Assembly: GCA_000955795.1 (NCBI GenBank)
Contig: JYOB01000010.1
Coordinates: forward strand, 542,590-606,589
Direction: 5' to 3'
From: Burkholderiaceae bacterium 26
GTDB taxonomy: Bacteria; Pseudomonadota; Gammaproteobacteria; Burkholderiales; Burkholderiaceae
Length of the DNA: 64,000 bases
Position 1 is the stretch's first letter; every line of letters starts with the position of its first letter. The notes under the pieces were generated by a model. It was not told where the DNA came from and did not search any database. It saw only the letters and a list, made by a program, of their open reading frames with translations. Positions 1-9,459 of this stretch are shown in pieces. Position numbers and translations under genes: made by a program.

Positions 1-121
1 GCAAAAAGCCTCACGCGCCGAGCTCTGAGCTCCAATCGCCGAGTAAAAAGCCTCACGCGTCGAGCTCTGAGCTCCAACCGTCGAGCAAAAAGCCTCGCGC
101 GCGGAGCTCTGATCTCCGTAA
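1..121. repeat. Three tandem copies of a 42-bp direct repeat
   Basis: Unit boundaries are 1-42, 43-84 and 85-121. The first two copies differ at only four positions (all C/T differences) and the third is diverged and truncated. Each copy carries an AAAAAGCCTC run and a GAGCTCTGAGCTC core (two SacI-type palindromes). Because 42 is a multiple of three, the frame is kept across copies. In frame 1 the repeats read as a 14-residue peptide unit (KSLTRRALSSNRR plus one residue), and that frame stays open into the ABC transporter at 220. No start codon for such an extension lies in the window, so I treat it as a non-coding repeat, with the coding option left open. It may continue upstream of the window. 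Confidence 0.8.
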
Positions 122-219
122 GCCGGGCCGCCAGCAGGGCTGCTTTCACGCGCGTATCATGGGCGGCTCTTCCGCGCACGTCCCGCCCTGGGGCGTCGGT
201 CTCCTCTCCCCGACCCGAC

Positions 220-2052
220 ATGCTGCTGCGCCGCCTGGAAAAACTCATCGATCCGTTCCGCCCCCTGCCCGACACGCAGCCTCCGGCCAATGTCTGGCGC
301 TTCTACGCGTACTTCCTGCGCGAAGTGCGCGGCGTCTTCGCATTCCTGCTCGTCGTCGGGTTGCTGGGCGCGCTGATCGAAGTCGCGCTGTTCGACTTCC
401 TGGGTCGCATCGTTGACATGATCCAGGCGACACCAGGGCCCGAGTTCTTCGGCCGCCACCGCAACGAATTGCTGTGGATGGCCTTTGTTGCGCTGATCGC
501 GCGGCCGGTCATCTTTGGCCTGCACGACGTGCTTGTGCACCAGGTCATCAACCCGAACCTGTCGAACCTGATCCGCTGGCAGAACCATCGCTACGTCCTC
601 AAGCAGAGCCTGACGTTTTTCCAGAACGACTTTGCGGGCCGCATTGCCCAGCGCATCATGCAGACCGGTTTCTCGCTGCGCGATTCCGCCGTGCAGGCCG
701 TAGATGCGCTCTGGCATGTCGTGATCTACGCGATCAGCGCGATGGTGCTGTTTGCCAGGGCCGACTGGTGGCTCGTGGTGCCGCTGCTGGTGTGGATTGG
801 CTGCTACATCGCGGCCCTGAGCTACTTCGTGCCGCGCGTGAAGGCGCGTTCAGTTATCGCCACGGAATCGCGCTCCAAGCTGATGGGCCGCATCGTGGAT
901 GGCTACACCAACATCACCACGCTCAAGCTGTTCGCCCACACGCAGCACGAAGAAAGCTATGCGCGCGACGCCATGGCAGAACAGACCGACAAGACCCGCC
1001 TGTCCGGCCGCATGATCAGCGGCATGGATTTCACCATCACCGCCATGAACGGCCTGCTGATCGTCGGCACGTCGGCGCTCGCGCTCTGGCTGTGGAGCCA
1101 GGGCCGCGTGAGCGCCGGCACCATTGCGCTGACCACGGGGCTGGTGATCCGCATCAACAACATGTCGGGCTGGATCATGTGGGTGGTCAACGGCATCTTT
1201 GAAAACGTCGGGCAGGTGCAGGACGGCATGCAGACCATCGCGCTGCCGCGCGCCGTGATCGACCAGCCCGGCGCCAAGCCGCTGAACGTGACGCAGGGCG
1301 AAGTGCGCTTCGAGCACGTGGGCTTCCACTACGGCAAGGGCAGCGGCGTGATCGAAGGGCTGGACTTGGTGGTGCGCCCCGGTGAACGCATCGGCCTGGT
1401 CGGCCCATCGGGCGCGGGCAAGTCGACGCTCGTGAACCTGCTGCTCCGGCTATACGACGTGGAGCGCGGCCGGATTCTGGTGGACGGCCAGGACATTGCG
1501 GCCGTGACACAAGAGAGCCTGCGCGAGCAGATCGGCATGGTCACGCAGGATACGTCGCTGCTGCACCGCTCCATTCGCGACAACCTACGCTACGGCAAAC
1601 CCAGCACCACCGAGGCTGAGTTGATGCAAGCCGTACGCCGTGCGCGCGCCGACGAGTTCATCCCGCAGCTATCCGATGTGCAAGGGCGACGCGGCTTTGA
1701 CGCGCTGGTGGGTGAACGTGGGGTGAAGCTCTCGGGCGGTCAACGCCAGCGCATTGCGATTGCGCGTGTGCTGCTCAAGGACGCGCCGATCCTGATCCTG
1801 GACGAAGCCACGTCAGCGCTGGATTCGGAAGTGGAAGCGGCCATCCAGGAAAGCCTGGAAACGCTGATGCAAGGCAAGACCGTGATCGCCATTGCGCACC
1901 GGCTCTCAACCATCGCACGCATGGACCGGCTGGTGGTGCTCGACGGCGGCCGCATTGTCGAGAGCGGCACGCATGCCGAGTTGCTCGATCACGGCGGCCT
2001 GTATGCGCGGCTGTGGGCGCATCAGACCGGCGGGTTCGTTGGGGTGGACTGA
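220..2052 (+). CDS. ABC exporter, fused permease and ATPase
   Basis: A half-transporter of 610 residues. It has an N-terminal membrane domain with about six hydrophobic segments (residues roughly 30-330), followed by a nucleotide-binding domain. Walker A is GPSGAGKST near residue 395, the signature LSGGQ is near 504, and the Walker B/D-loop [10 protein letters not shown] and the switch His in IAHRLS follow. The architecture is that of MsbA/YddA-type exporters working as homodimers in the inner membrane. The substrate cannot be read from sequence. The start at 220 has no clear Shine-Dalgarno sequence, and the same frame is open all the way to the window edge through the 42-bp repeats, so the N-terminus is less certain than usual. 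It converges on the MHS symporter gene with a 3-bp gap. Confidence 0.92.
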   Translation: MLLRRLEKLIDPFRPLPDTQPPANVWRFYAYFLREVRGVFAFLLVVGLLGALIEVALFDFLGRIVDMIQATPGPEFFGRHRNELLWMAFVALIARPVIFGLHDVLVHQVINPNLSNLIRWQNHRYVLKQSLTFFQNDFAGRIAQRIMQTGFSLRDSAVQAVDALWHVVIYAISAMVLFARADWWLVVPLLVWIGCYIAALSYFVPRVKARSVIATESRSKLMGRIVDGYTNITTLKLFAHTQHEESYARDAMAEQTDKTRLSGRMISGMDFTITAMNGLLIVGTSALALWLWSQGRVSAGTIALTTGLVIRINNMSGWIMWVVNGIFENVGQVQDGMQTIALPRAVIDQPGAKPLNVTQGEVRFEHVGFHYGKGSGVIEGLDLVVRPGERIGLVGPSGAGKSTLVNLLLRLYDVERGRILVDGQDIAAVTQESLREQIGMVTQDTSLLHRSIRDNLRYGKPSTTEAELMQAVRRARADEFIPQLSDVQGRRGFDALVGERGVKLSGGQRQRIAIARVLLKDAPILILDEATSALDSEVEAAIQESLETLMQGKTVIAIAHRLSTIARMDRLVVLDGGRIVESGTHAELLDHGGLYARLWAHQTGGFVGVD

Positions 2053-2055
2053 GCG

Positions 2056-3375
2056 TTACGAGAGGCGCCGGCCGAGCGTCTCGGGCACCATCGCCAGACC
2101 GATCAGCGAGACCAGCCCGCAGCCGATCACGTAGAAGGCCGGCGCGTTTGCGTTGCCCGTGAGCTGGATCAGCTCGGTCGAGAAGAACTGCGCAAAGCCA
2201 CCGAAGATGGCAATGGCAACGCAGTAGGCAATCGATAGCCCCGTGGCGCGCAGCCGCTGCGGCAACACCTCGCTGACGAGCACCATCGAGGCCGGCGAGG
2301 TCATCGACATCGGCACCGACAGGCAGCCGACCACGATCAGCAACCGGGCAAGCGAAGGCTCTGCGTTGATGAGCGCGAAGGCCGGATAGATCATCGCCAG
2401 CAGCGCAACGCGCGACCACAGCACCACCTTGCGACGCCCGACGCGATCGGCCAGGCGGCCCGCCAACGGTGACAGCACCACCTGCACCAGCGCCGCAATG
2501 CACGCCGCCCAGATGCCCAGCGACAGCGGCATGTGCAGCACGCTCACGGCGTAATTGCTGAGGTAGTAGACGATGATGTACGTGGACGAAGCCACGCCAA
2601 TCATCAGCAGAATGCTCGCCACCAGCGTGCGGCGGTGTTCGCGCAGCAGCGGCAGCGTGGCGTCGGCTTCGCGCGTGCTGTGCGGTGCGGCGGTTTCCTC
2701 AAGACGGCGACGGATGATCAGGCCGACGGGGATCACGAGAATGCCGATCACGAACGCAAGCCGCCAACCCCACGACTCCAACGCGGCGGGCGCCAGCACA
2801 TTGCTCAGCAGCAAGCCGACCAGCGCGCCGAACAGTGCCGCCAGCCCCTGGCTGAACGGCTGCCAGCTCGTATAGAAACCACGCGAGCGATCATCAGCGT
2901 ATTCCAGCAGCAGCGCAGTCGAAGCACCCATCTCACCGCCAATGGCAAAGCCCTGCACGAGCCGCGCAAGCACGACGAGCACCGGTGCGAGGATGCCGAT
3001 CTGGGCGTAGGTCGGCGTGACAACGAAGATCAGCGACGACAAGCCCATCAGCCACAGCGTGAGCGCCACGGCGGGCTTGCGGCCTGCACGGTCGGCGTAC
3101 ATGCCGATCAGCAGACCGCCGAGCGGCCGCATCAGGAAGCCGACGCCAAACGTGGCGAACGACATCAGCAACTGGCCGGTCGCGTTGCCGACCGGAAAGT
3201 ACAGCCGGCCGATCAGCGTGGCGAAGAAGCTGTAGACCACGAAGTCATAGAACTCGAGGCCGTTGCCGATGGTGATGGCGGCAATGGCGCGCGTGCGGGA
3301 CAGCGGTTGCGCGTGGACCGTCGCCTGCGCGCCCGCGCGGCCGGCGTACGACGGCGCAGAGGTGTGGTTCGACAT
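2056..3375 (-). CDS. MFS transporter, metabolite:proton symporter (MHS) family
   Basis: 439 residues with about twelve hydrophobic segments. The N-terminus (NGLEFYDFVVYSFF) and the cytoplasmic loop motif YADRAGRKPA are typical of the MHS family, which includes the citrate, alpha-ketoglutarate, proline/betaine and shikimate symporters. The substrate is not assignable from sequence. Upstream on the minus strand TGGAGACAACCG precedes the ATG at 3375, a good ribosome binding site. The gene lies 42 bp after the amino-acid permease and is probably co-transcribed with it, which hints at uptake of an amino acid or its breakdown product. Confidence 0.9.
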   Translation of the reverse strand: MSNHTSAPSYAGRAGAQATVHAQPLSRTRAIAAITIGNGLEFYDFVVYSFFATLIGRLYFPVGNATGQLLMSFATFGVGFLMRPLGGLLIGMYADRAGRKPAVALTLWLMGLSSLIFVVTPTYAQIGILAPVLVVLARLVQGFAIGGEMGASTALLLEYADDRSRGFYTSWQPFSQGLAALFGALVGLLLSNVLAPAALESWGWRLAFVIGILVIPVGLIIRRRLEETAAPHSTREADATLPLLREHRRTLVASILLMIGVASSTYIIVYYLSNYAVSVLHMPLSLGIWAACIAALVQVVLSPLAGRLADRVGRRKVVLWSRVALLAMIYPAFALINAEPSLARLLIVVGCLSVPMSMTSPASMVLVSEVLPQRLRATGLSIAYCVAIAIFGGFAQFFSTELIQLTGNANAPAFYVIGCGLVSLIGLAMVPETLGRRLS

Positions 3376-3417
3376 CGGTTGTCTCCAGAAATCGTCTTTC
3401 TTTTTTTCCGGCCGGGC

Positions 3418-4800
3418 TCACGCCCCGCTTGCCTCTTCAGCCAACACGGCTGCTGCGTTGGGCTTCACGCGCAGATACCACGCTGCCGACATGAGCAGTA
3501 CCCAGCCTGCGCCAACGTACAGCGCCACGCGGGTATCTTCCATGGTGCCCAGCACGCCAATCACGAACAGCATGAACGCGATGGCGAGTGCCGGCCCCAC
3601 GGGCCACAGCGGCACCTTGAACTTGAGCGCACGCACTTCTTCGGCTGACAGGCGCCGGCGCATGGCCACCTGCGAAAGCAGGATCATCAGCCAGACCCAG
3701 ACGGTCGCGAACGTGGCGATCGACGCGATGATCACGAAGACGTTTTCGGGAATCAGGTAGTTCAGCACCACGCCGCCCAGCAGCGCACCTGCCATGAACA
3801 GCACCGTCACCCAGGGCACGCCGTGGCGGGAAGTGGCCGCAAAGATGCGTGGCGCCTGGCCCTGCTCGGCCATGCCGTACATCATCCGGCCCGCGCCGAA
3901 GATGTTGCTGTTGATGGCCGAAATGGCCGCAGAGATGACGATGAGGTTCAGGATCGCCGCGGCAGACTGGATGCCCAGCCCCGAGAAGATCTGCACGAAC
4001 GGGCTGCCCTGGCCGTCGATACCCGTCCACGGGAAGATCGCCATCAGCACACACATGGTCAGCACGTAGAACAGCAGGATGCGCGCCGGCACAGCGTTGA
4101 TGGCCTTCGGGATGACCTTGTCGGGGTTCTGCGCTTCACCGCCGGTGATGCCGATGATCTCGACGCCGCCGTACGCAAACATCACCACGGCAAACGAGGC
4201 GATGAGGCCGCCCACGCCATGCGGCAGGAAACCGCCGTGCGACCACAGGTTGCTCAGGCCGGAGGCATGCTCGCCGTTCATCTTCACGCCGAGGAACAGG
4301 ATGACGGTGCCGCCGATGATCATCGCGCCGATCGCCACGATCTTGATGAGCGCGAGCCAGAATTCCATCTCGCCGAACACCTTGACGTTGCACAGGTTCA
4401 GGCCGCAGATGAGCATGACGATGCCCAGCACCCAGACCCATTGCGGCACCTCGGGAAACCAGAAGCCCATGTAGATGCCGAAGGCCGTGACGTCAGCCAA
4501 GCAGACGATCACCATTTCGAGGATGTACGTCCAGCCGGTCAGAAAGCCGGCGAGCGGTCCGAGGTTGTCGCGCGCATAACGCCCGAACGAACCGGAGACC
4601 GGCTGGCGCACCGCCATCTCGCCAAGCGCGCGCATGACCATGTAGACGGCCGCGCCGCCGATGATGTACGCAAGGATCACGGCCGGCCCGGCCAACTGGA
4701 TGGCCGAAGCGGAGCCGTAGAAAAGGCCCGTGCCGATGGCCGAACCGAGCGCGAGAAAACGGATATGCCGCGCGCGCAGGTTGCGTTGAAGGTGTTCCAA
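3418..4800 (-). CDS. Amino-acid permease, ProY/HutT-like (APC superfamily, AAT family)
   Basis: 460 residues and about twelve membrane segments. The N-terminal stretch [20 protein letters not shown] is the AAT-family hallmark that forms the substrate site in TM1. The whole sequence resembles E. coli ProY and the histidine permeases of pseudomonads ([47 protein letters not shown]-like region). It is probably a proton-driven importer of histidine, proline or a related amino acid. The start is supported by GAGGAGACAGTTT just before the ATG. The promoter region at 4801-4990 holds palindromes that look like a GntR/HutC-type operator, which favours histidine or another regulated catabolic substrate. 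Confidence 0.88.
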   Translation of the reverse strand: MEHLQRNLRARHIRFLALGSAIGTGLFYGSASAIQLAGPAVILAYIIGGAAVYMVMRALGEMAVRQPVSGSFGRYARDNLGPLAGFLTGWTYILEMVIVCLADVTAFGIYMGFWFPEVPQWVWVLGIVMLICGLNLCNVKVFGEMEFWLALIKIVAIGAMIIGGTVILFLGVKMNGEHASGLSNLWSHGGFLPHGVGGLIASFAVVMFAYGGVEIIGITGGEAQNPDKVIPKAINAVPARILLFYVLTMCVLMAIFPWTGIDGQGSPFVQIFSGLGIQSAAAILNLIVISAAISAINSNIFGAGRMMYGMAEQGQAPRIFAATSRHGVPWVTVLFMAGALLGGVVLNYLIPENVFVIIASIATFATVWVWLMILLSQVAMRRRLSAEEVRALKFKVPLWPVGPALAIAFMLFVIGVLGTMEDTRVALYVGAGWVLLMSAAWYLRVKPNAAAVLAEEASGA

Positions 4801-4887
4801 ACTGTCTCCTCTTTATGTCGGCGAGGTCGCCTGCAGGGCGGGTCGCGGCTTGACCGGTTGGCCGAGCGGACTCGAATTCACATACAG

Positions 4888-4924
4888 ACAACATCGCGTG
4901 GATGCGTATGTTGTTGTATATACA
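4888..4924. promoter_or_regulatory. Candidate GntR/HutC-type operator upstream of the permease
   Basis: Two adjacent symmetric elements: an inverted repeat ACAACAT (4888-4894) / ATGTTGT (4908-4914), and a perfect 10-bp palindrome TGTATATACA (4915-4924). The latter resembles the TTGTATATACAA-like boxes of HutC-type GntR repressors. The site is about 90-110 bp upstream of the permease start. The match to a known box is from memory of the family and was not scored. Confidence 0.45.
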
Positions 4925-4990
4925 TTATCGATGGCATTGGGGTATTCCCGAAGGACTGGCCCACCCGGTATCTGACGGGAGCGCACAAAG

Positions 4991-5015
4991 AAAAAGGCGG
5001 ACTTTCGTCCGCCTT
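4991..5015 (-). terminator. Rho-independent terminator after the chromate transporter genes
   Basis: The 9-bp stem AAGGCGGAC (4994-5002) / GTCCGCCTT (5007-5015) has a 4-nt loop. On the minus strand it is followed by TTTTTC. It lies about 35 bp beyond the stop of the second chromate transporter gene. Confidence 0.8.
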
Positions 5016-5050
5016 GGATTCGATTGCCGTCGTCGATGTGATTGAAGGCG

Positions 5051-5581
5051 CTACACCCAGCCCATACCGCCGACCAATGCCCCCAGCCCCACCAGCACCA
5101 GCGGGTGGACGCGGGTGAAGGAGCACGCCACGACCGTCGCAACGGTCAGCGCGATGGTGCTGAAGCTGCTGTCTGCCCCGCGGGCCAGCACCCAGCCGGT
5201 TGAGAACAACAGGCCGATCGTCAGCGGTGCAAGGCCGCGGCGGACCAGCGCAATCCAGCGCGCGTCGGGCTTGCGGTCCATGACGCGCGCGATGACGGCG
5301 GCGATCACGCAGGATGGCCCGCAGATGCCAACCAACGAGGCGATTGCACCGCCCAGACCTGCCGCCTGCCACCCGAACAGTTCCACAAACAGCACGTTGG
5401 GGCCTGGGGCCGCCTGCGAGATGGCATACATGGCGCTCAGCTGCTCGCTCGTCATGTAGTGGCGCGTATCGACCAGGAAACGATGCATGTCGGGCAGCGT
5501 CGAGCTTGCCCCGCCGATGGCGAGAAACGACAGCACGAGAAAGTGCCAAAACAGGTCGAAGACGGTGGCGAGGTAGCTCAT
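5051..5581 (-). CDS. Chromate transporter, second half (short-chain ChrA family)
   Basis: A 176-residue membrane protein starting MSYLATVFDLFWHFLVL. The family motif region reads FLAIGGASSTLPDMHR, and QAAPGPNVLFVELFGWQ matches the conserved PGPN motif of CHR domains. It is one of a pair of monodomain CHR proteins. Such pairs are known to act together in exporting chromate, one inserted opposite to the other in the membrane. The start overlaps the stop of the first half by 4 bp (ATGA at 5578-5581), a mark of translational coupling. A longer in-frame opening upstream, to 6097, is a shadow of the first gene. Confidence 0.85.
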   Translation of the reverse strand: MSYLATVFDLFWHFLVLSFLAIGGASSTLPDMHRFLVDTRHYMTSEQLSAMYAISQAAPGPNVLFVELFGWQAAGLGGAIASLVGICGPSCVIAAVIARVMDRKPDARWIALVRRGLAPLTIGLLFSTGWVLARGADSSFSTIALTVATVVACSFTRVHPLVLVGLGALVGGMGWV

Positions 5582-6156
5582 CGCATCGCCCTCCATTCGA
5601 GCAGGAGGGCAAGCGGTATCAGCACCAGCATCACGGGAAGCAGCGGCCACTGCAACACGCCGATGGTGAGCACGACCGCCAGACCGATGCCGACGGCACG
5701 CCAGGTGCGGGACTGGCCCTGCGCCAGCTTGACGGCGGTTGAGAGCACCAGCCCCGCCGCCACCGCTGCCATGCCCTTGAGCAGGTTCTGCACCAAAGGC
5801 AGCGCGCTGAATTGGTCGTACAGCATGACGATCAACAGCAGCAGCACGGCAGGCGTGAGCACAAGACCGCCCATTGCGGCTGCGGCGCCACGCACGCCGT
5901 GGTACCGATAGCCGAGCATCACCGACAGGTTGACGACATTCGGACCGGGCAACACCTGCCCCAGACTCAGCAGCTCGGCGAACTCGGTGTTGGATAGCCA
6001 GCGGTTGCGATCCACAATGCCGGCACGCGCGAACGGCAGCACGCCGCCAAAGCCCGACAGCCCCATGCGCGCAAACTCTGTGAAGAGCTTGCGGCACGAG
6101 GGAACGTTTGCGTCTGTCGCCGAAACCGCATCAGGCGGTGCGTGCGGATCGCTCAT
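5578..6156 (-). CDS. Chromate transporter, first half (short-chain ChrA family)
   Basis: 192 residues and about six hydrophobic segments. The motifs GLSGFGGVLPFAR and GQVLPGPNVVNLSVM are the conserved GFGG and PGPN elements of the CHR superfamily. It forms a two-gene transporter with the next gene, overlapping it by 4 bp. Its start is only 4 bp after the parC stop, so the pair probably rides on the parC transcript. Chromate efflux is the family's best-known role. Other anions are possible and I see no dedicated chromate regulator nearby. Confidence 0.85.
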   Translation of the reverse strand: MSDPHAPPDAVSATDANVPSCRKLFTEFARMGLSGFGGVLPFARAGIVDRNRWLSNTEFAELLSLGQVLPGPNVVNLSVMLGYRYHGVRGAAAAMGGLVLTPAVLLLLIVMLYDQFSALPLVQNLLKGMAAVAAGLVLSTAVKLAQGQSRTWRAVGIGLAVVLTIGVLQWPLLPVMLVLIPLALLLEWRAMR

Positions 6157-6160
6157 CGGA

Positions 6161-8503
6161 TCAGGTGGCTGCCGGTGCCGGTTTCGGCAGGGAGAGCTTT
6201 GCGTCGCGCAGCTTGGGCTCCAAAGTCTTGCCCTTGCGCGCGCGCTTGCCGGCGTACGGCTCTTGCGCGCGGGTCGTCATGGTCTGCTCAACGGCCTTGC
6301 CGCCGCGTGGGCCGGTGCCCGAGAGCACGAAGCCTGCGGCGCCGAAGGCCAGCGCCTGGAGCAGCGTTTCGTTCTTCTCCAGCTCCATCAGGATCACGCC
6401 ACGGCCACCGCTGGCGAGCGTCTTCAACTCGCTGATCTGGAACAGCAGCATGCGGCCGCCTTCCGACAGACACGCCACGCCATAAGCGTCGGCAGGCACG
6501 GGCGCCGGTTTGTTGGGCTGGTCGCCCTCGTCCAGCGTCAGGAACGCCTTGCCGGCCTTCTGGCGGCCGACCATATCGCCCACCTTGGCCAGGAAGCCGT
6601 TGCCGCCGCGCGTGGAGATCACCAGATTCTGTTCGGCGTGGCCCGCGAACGTGTGGGCGATATGCGTGCCCGGCGCGAGTTCGATCAGCGTCGTCAGCGG
6701 CACGCCATCGCCACGGCCGCCCGGCAGGTTGGCCACGGCCACGGAATAGACGCGGCCCGTGCCCTTGTCGTCGCGCGTACCGAAGATCAGCAGCGCATCA
6801 GTGGTACGGCATTCAAACGTGTCATACAGCGTGTCGCCTGCCTTGAAGCCGAATTGCGTGGCGTCGTGGCCGTGGCCCTGGCGCGTACGCACCCAGCCCT
6901 TTTGCGAGACGATCACCGTGACGGGCTCATCGACGACCTTCACTTCGGCGGCGGCACGGCGCTCTTCCTGGATGAAGGTGCGGCGGTCGTCGCCGTACTG
7001 CTTCGCGTCGGTCTCGATCTCCTTGATGATGCGACGGCGCATCATGGTCTCGGACTTCAGCAGCACGTCCAGCTCGCCCTGCTCTTCGCGCAGGTTCTTC
7101 AGTTCCTGCTCGATCTTGATGGCTTCCAGGCGTGCGAGCTGGCGCAGGCGGATTTCCAGGATGTCTTCGGCCTGACGGTCGCTCAGGTTGAAAACCTGGA
7201 TCAGGGCGGCCTTGGGGTCTTCGCTCTCGCGGATGATGCGGATCACATCCTCAATGCGCAGCAGCACCAACTGCCGGCCTTCGAGGATGTGGATGCGGTC
7301 TTCCACCTTGCCCAGACGATGGCGCGTGCGGCGCGTGACCGTGGCAAAGCGGTAGGTGATCCACTCGCGCAGGATCTCGGCCAAGCCCTTCTGGCGCGGC
7401 CGGCCATCCGTGCCGATCATCACCAGGTTGATGGGCGCGCCCGACTCCAACGACGTATGTGCCAGCAGCGTGTTGGCAAATTCCTGCTGGTCGATATTCT
7501 TGCTCTTGGGCTCGAACACGAGGCGCACCGGCGCGTCCTTGCCCGACTCATCGCGCACGGCGTCGAGCAGACCCAGCATGGTCTGCTTCATGGTGAGCTG
7601 ATCCGGCGACAGCGACTTCTTGCCCGTGCGCACCTTCGGGTTCGTCAGCTCTTCAATCTCTTCCAACACCTTCTGCGACGAGGTGTTGGGCGGCAATTCG
7701 TTCACCACGAGCTGCCACTGGCCGCGCGCGAGTTCTTCGATCTTCCAGCGCGCGCGCACCTTCAGGCTGCCGCGACCGCTCTCATACACCTGCGCAATGT
7801 CGGCTGCAGACGAGATGATCTGACCGCCGCCCGGGAAGTCCGGCCCCGGCATGTACTGCATCAGATCGGAGCTGGTGAGCTTGTCGTCGCGAATGAGCGC
7901 CACGGTGGCGTTCGCCACTTCGCGCAGGTTGTGCGACGGGATCTCCGTGGCCATCCCCACCGCAATGCCCGATGCGCCGTTAAGCAGCACGAACGGCAGG
8001 CGCGCCGGCAGCAGCTTCGGCTCGTCCATCGAACCGTCGTAGTTCGGGATGAAGTCGACCGTGCCCTGGTCCAGCTCTTCGAGCAGCAGACGCGAGATGG
8101 GCGTGAGGCGCGCTTCGGTGTAGCGCATCGCCGCCGCACCGTCGCCATCGCGCGAGCCGAAGTTGCCCTGCCCGTCGATCAACGGGTAACGCAGCGAGAA
8201 ATCCTGCGCCAGGCGCACCAGCGCGTCGTAGGCAGATTGATCGCCGTGCGGGTGGTATTTACCGAGCACGTCGCCCACCACGCGCGCCGATTTGACCGGC
8301 TTGGCATCGGAGCGCAGGCCCATCTCGTGCATCGCGAACAGGATGCGGCGCTGCACCGGCTTCTGGCCATCGGCCACCTCGGGCAGCGCGCGGCCCTTGA
8401 CCACGCTGATGGCGTAGTCGAGATAGGCGCGCTCGGCGTAGGCGCCAAGCGTGAGCGCTTCGGCCGGCTCGCTGGGGTCGAAGAGGATGTCTTGTTGTTC
8501 CAT
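6161..8503 (-). CDS. parC: DNA topoisomerase IV subunit A
   Basis: 780 residues, the breakage-reunion subunit that decatenates daughter chromosomes with ParE. The catalytic tyrosine is Tyr128 in [10 protein letters not shown]. The helix-turn-helix around it and the six-bladed C-terminal pinwheel (residues about 510-760) are present. In the quinolone region the sequence is [10 protein letters not shown], so the position of E. coli Ser80 is Gln89 and that of Glu84 is Asp93. The start at 8503 fits the family N-terminus. The gene follows a transglycosylase gene by 49 bp and is followed at once by the chromate transporter pair. Confidence 0.97.
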   Translation of the reverse strand: MEQQDILFDPSEPAEALTLGAYAERAYLDYAISVVKGRALPEVADGQKPVQRRILFAMHEMGLRSDAKPVKSARVVGDVLGKYHPHGDQSAYDALVRLAQDFSLRYPLIDGQGNFGSRDGDGAAAMRYTEARLTPISRLLLEELDQGTVDFIPNYDGSMDEPKLLPARLPFVLLNGASGIAVGMATEIPSHNLREVANATVALIRDDKLTSSDLMQYMPGPDFPGGGQIISSAADIAQVYESGRGSLKVRARWKIEELARGQWQLVVNELPPNTSSQKVLEEIEELTNPKVRTGKKSLSPDQLTMKQTMLGLLDAVRDESGKDAPVRLVFEPKSKNIDQQEFANTLLAHTSLESGAPINLVMIGTDGRPRQKGLAEILREWITYRFATVTRRTRHRLGKVEDRIHILEGRQLVLLRIEDVIRIIRESEDPKAALIQVFNLSDRQAEDILEIRLRQLARLEAIKIEQELKNLREEQGELDVLLKSETMMRRRIIKEIETDAKQYGDDRRTFIQEERRAAAEVKVVDEPVTVIVSQKGWVRTRQGHGHDATQFGFKAGDTLYDTFECRTTDALLIFGTRDDKGTGRVYSVAVANLPGGRGDGVPLTTLIELAPGTHIAHTFAGHAEQNLVISTRGGNGFLAKVGDMVGRQKAGKAFLTLDEGDQPNKPAPVPADAYGVACLSEGGRMLLFQISELKTLASGGRGVILMELEKNETLLQALAFGAAGFVLSGTGPRGGKAVEQTMTTRAQEPYAGKRARKGKTLEPKLRDAKLSLPKPAPAAT

Positions 8504-8552
8504 GGAGGCTCAAGCGAAAGCGGCGCGCTTCAATGTTGCGGCGCCGCCGGGA

Positions 8553-9443
8553 TCAATGTTGGGGGATGTTCGTGGCCACGCCGGTGGCCGGGTCCAATAC
8601 GAGTTCGATGCGTGCGGGCCGGCCCGTGCGGCCCGGCTTGCGCGTGGCGATAACGCCGTTGGCGCTCACATTCATCAACCCGGGCACGGCGGCGACCGGG
8701 TTGTAGTAACGATAGAACTGCAGCACCGTCTTCACGTAGTTCTGTGTCTCGGCGTACGGCGGAATGTCGTTGCCGTGCTTCTGCACCGCGCCTTCGCCAG
8801 CGTTGTAGGCGGCCAGCACGAGTTCCAGGTTGCCCGAGAACATGCGCAGCAGATCGCTCAGGTAACGCACGCCGGTGGTGATGTTCGTTTTCGGGTCAGC
8901 CAGCTTCTGTGCAGCCGTGCGGCGGGCGTCGCCAGTCACGCCGTAACGCGCGCCGGTATCCGGAATCACCTGCATCAGCCCGATTGCACCTTTGGGCGAC
9001 ACGGCCTGCGGGTTGAAACCGGATTCGGCGGCAATCACGGCCTTCACCAGCGCGGGGTCGATACCGTGCTTGCTGGCGGCCTGGCGGATCAGCGGCTCCA
9101 CCGTCGGCACGTTTGGGTGCTGCAGCACCGCGCGCACCAGGCGCTGGCGCATGCCGGCCGCGTTGTCGAGTGCATCGCGCTTGCTGGCGTTGAGGTACGC
9201 ATCGGCATCGGGCAGTTCGGTTGCCGGCAGGGCGATGGCGCTGTCGTCCTTGGCCTTGTCGTCACCCTTGCTCGCCACCGCGGCGCCCTTCATGAAGAGC
9301 ACGTAGCGATCGTCCAATCGTTCGGCAGCGAAATGCGCGAGACCGTTTTCATCGATGTAGCCGTAGACGTCCGCGCGCACCGGCTGGCTGGCCAGAAGGG
9401 CCAGCGCCGTCAATGCGAATGCGAAACGTACGAAAAGCTTCAT
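8553..9443 (-). CDS. Lytic transglycosylase, SLT family, periplasmic
   Basis: 296 residues. It has a signal peptide (residues 1-24, cleavage near PVRA-DV), a short DUF4124-like N-terminal segment ([13 protein letters not shown]) and a C-terminal SLT (goose-lysozyme-like) domain from about residue 110. The catalytic glutamate is Glu140 in IAAESGFNP, followed by [17 protein letters not shown] and [11 protein letters not shown], all classical SLT motifs. It cleaves peptidoglycan to 1,6-anhydromuropeptides. It sits 16 bp downstream of parE and 49 bp upstream of parC, so the three genes look like one operon. Confidence 0.93.
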   Translation of the reverse strand: MKLFVRFAFALTALALLASQPVRADVYGYIDENGLAHFAAERLDDRYVLFMKGAAVASKGDDKAKDDSAIALPATELPDADAYLNASKRDALDNAAGMRQRLVRAVLQHPNVPTVEPLIRQAASKHGIDPALVKAVIAAESGFNPQAVSPKGAIGLMQVIPDTGARYGVTGDARRTAAQKLADPKTNITTGVRYLSDLLRMFSGNLELVLAAYNAGEGAVQKHGNDIPPYAETQNYVKTVLQFYRYYNPVAAVPGLMNVSANGVIATRKPGRTGRPARIELVLDPATGVATNIPQH

Positions 9444-9459
9444 CGTTGTCGGTCAGCGG

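Noticed and set aside
5930-8653. A 907-residue open frame on the plus strand opposite parC
   Set aside because: It is antisense to an obvious parC, has His/Arg/Gln-rich shadow composition and no ribosome binding site.
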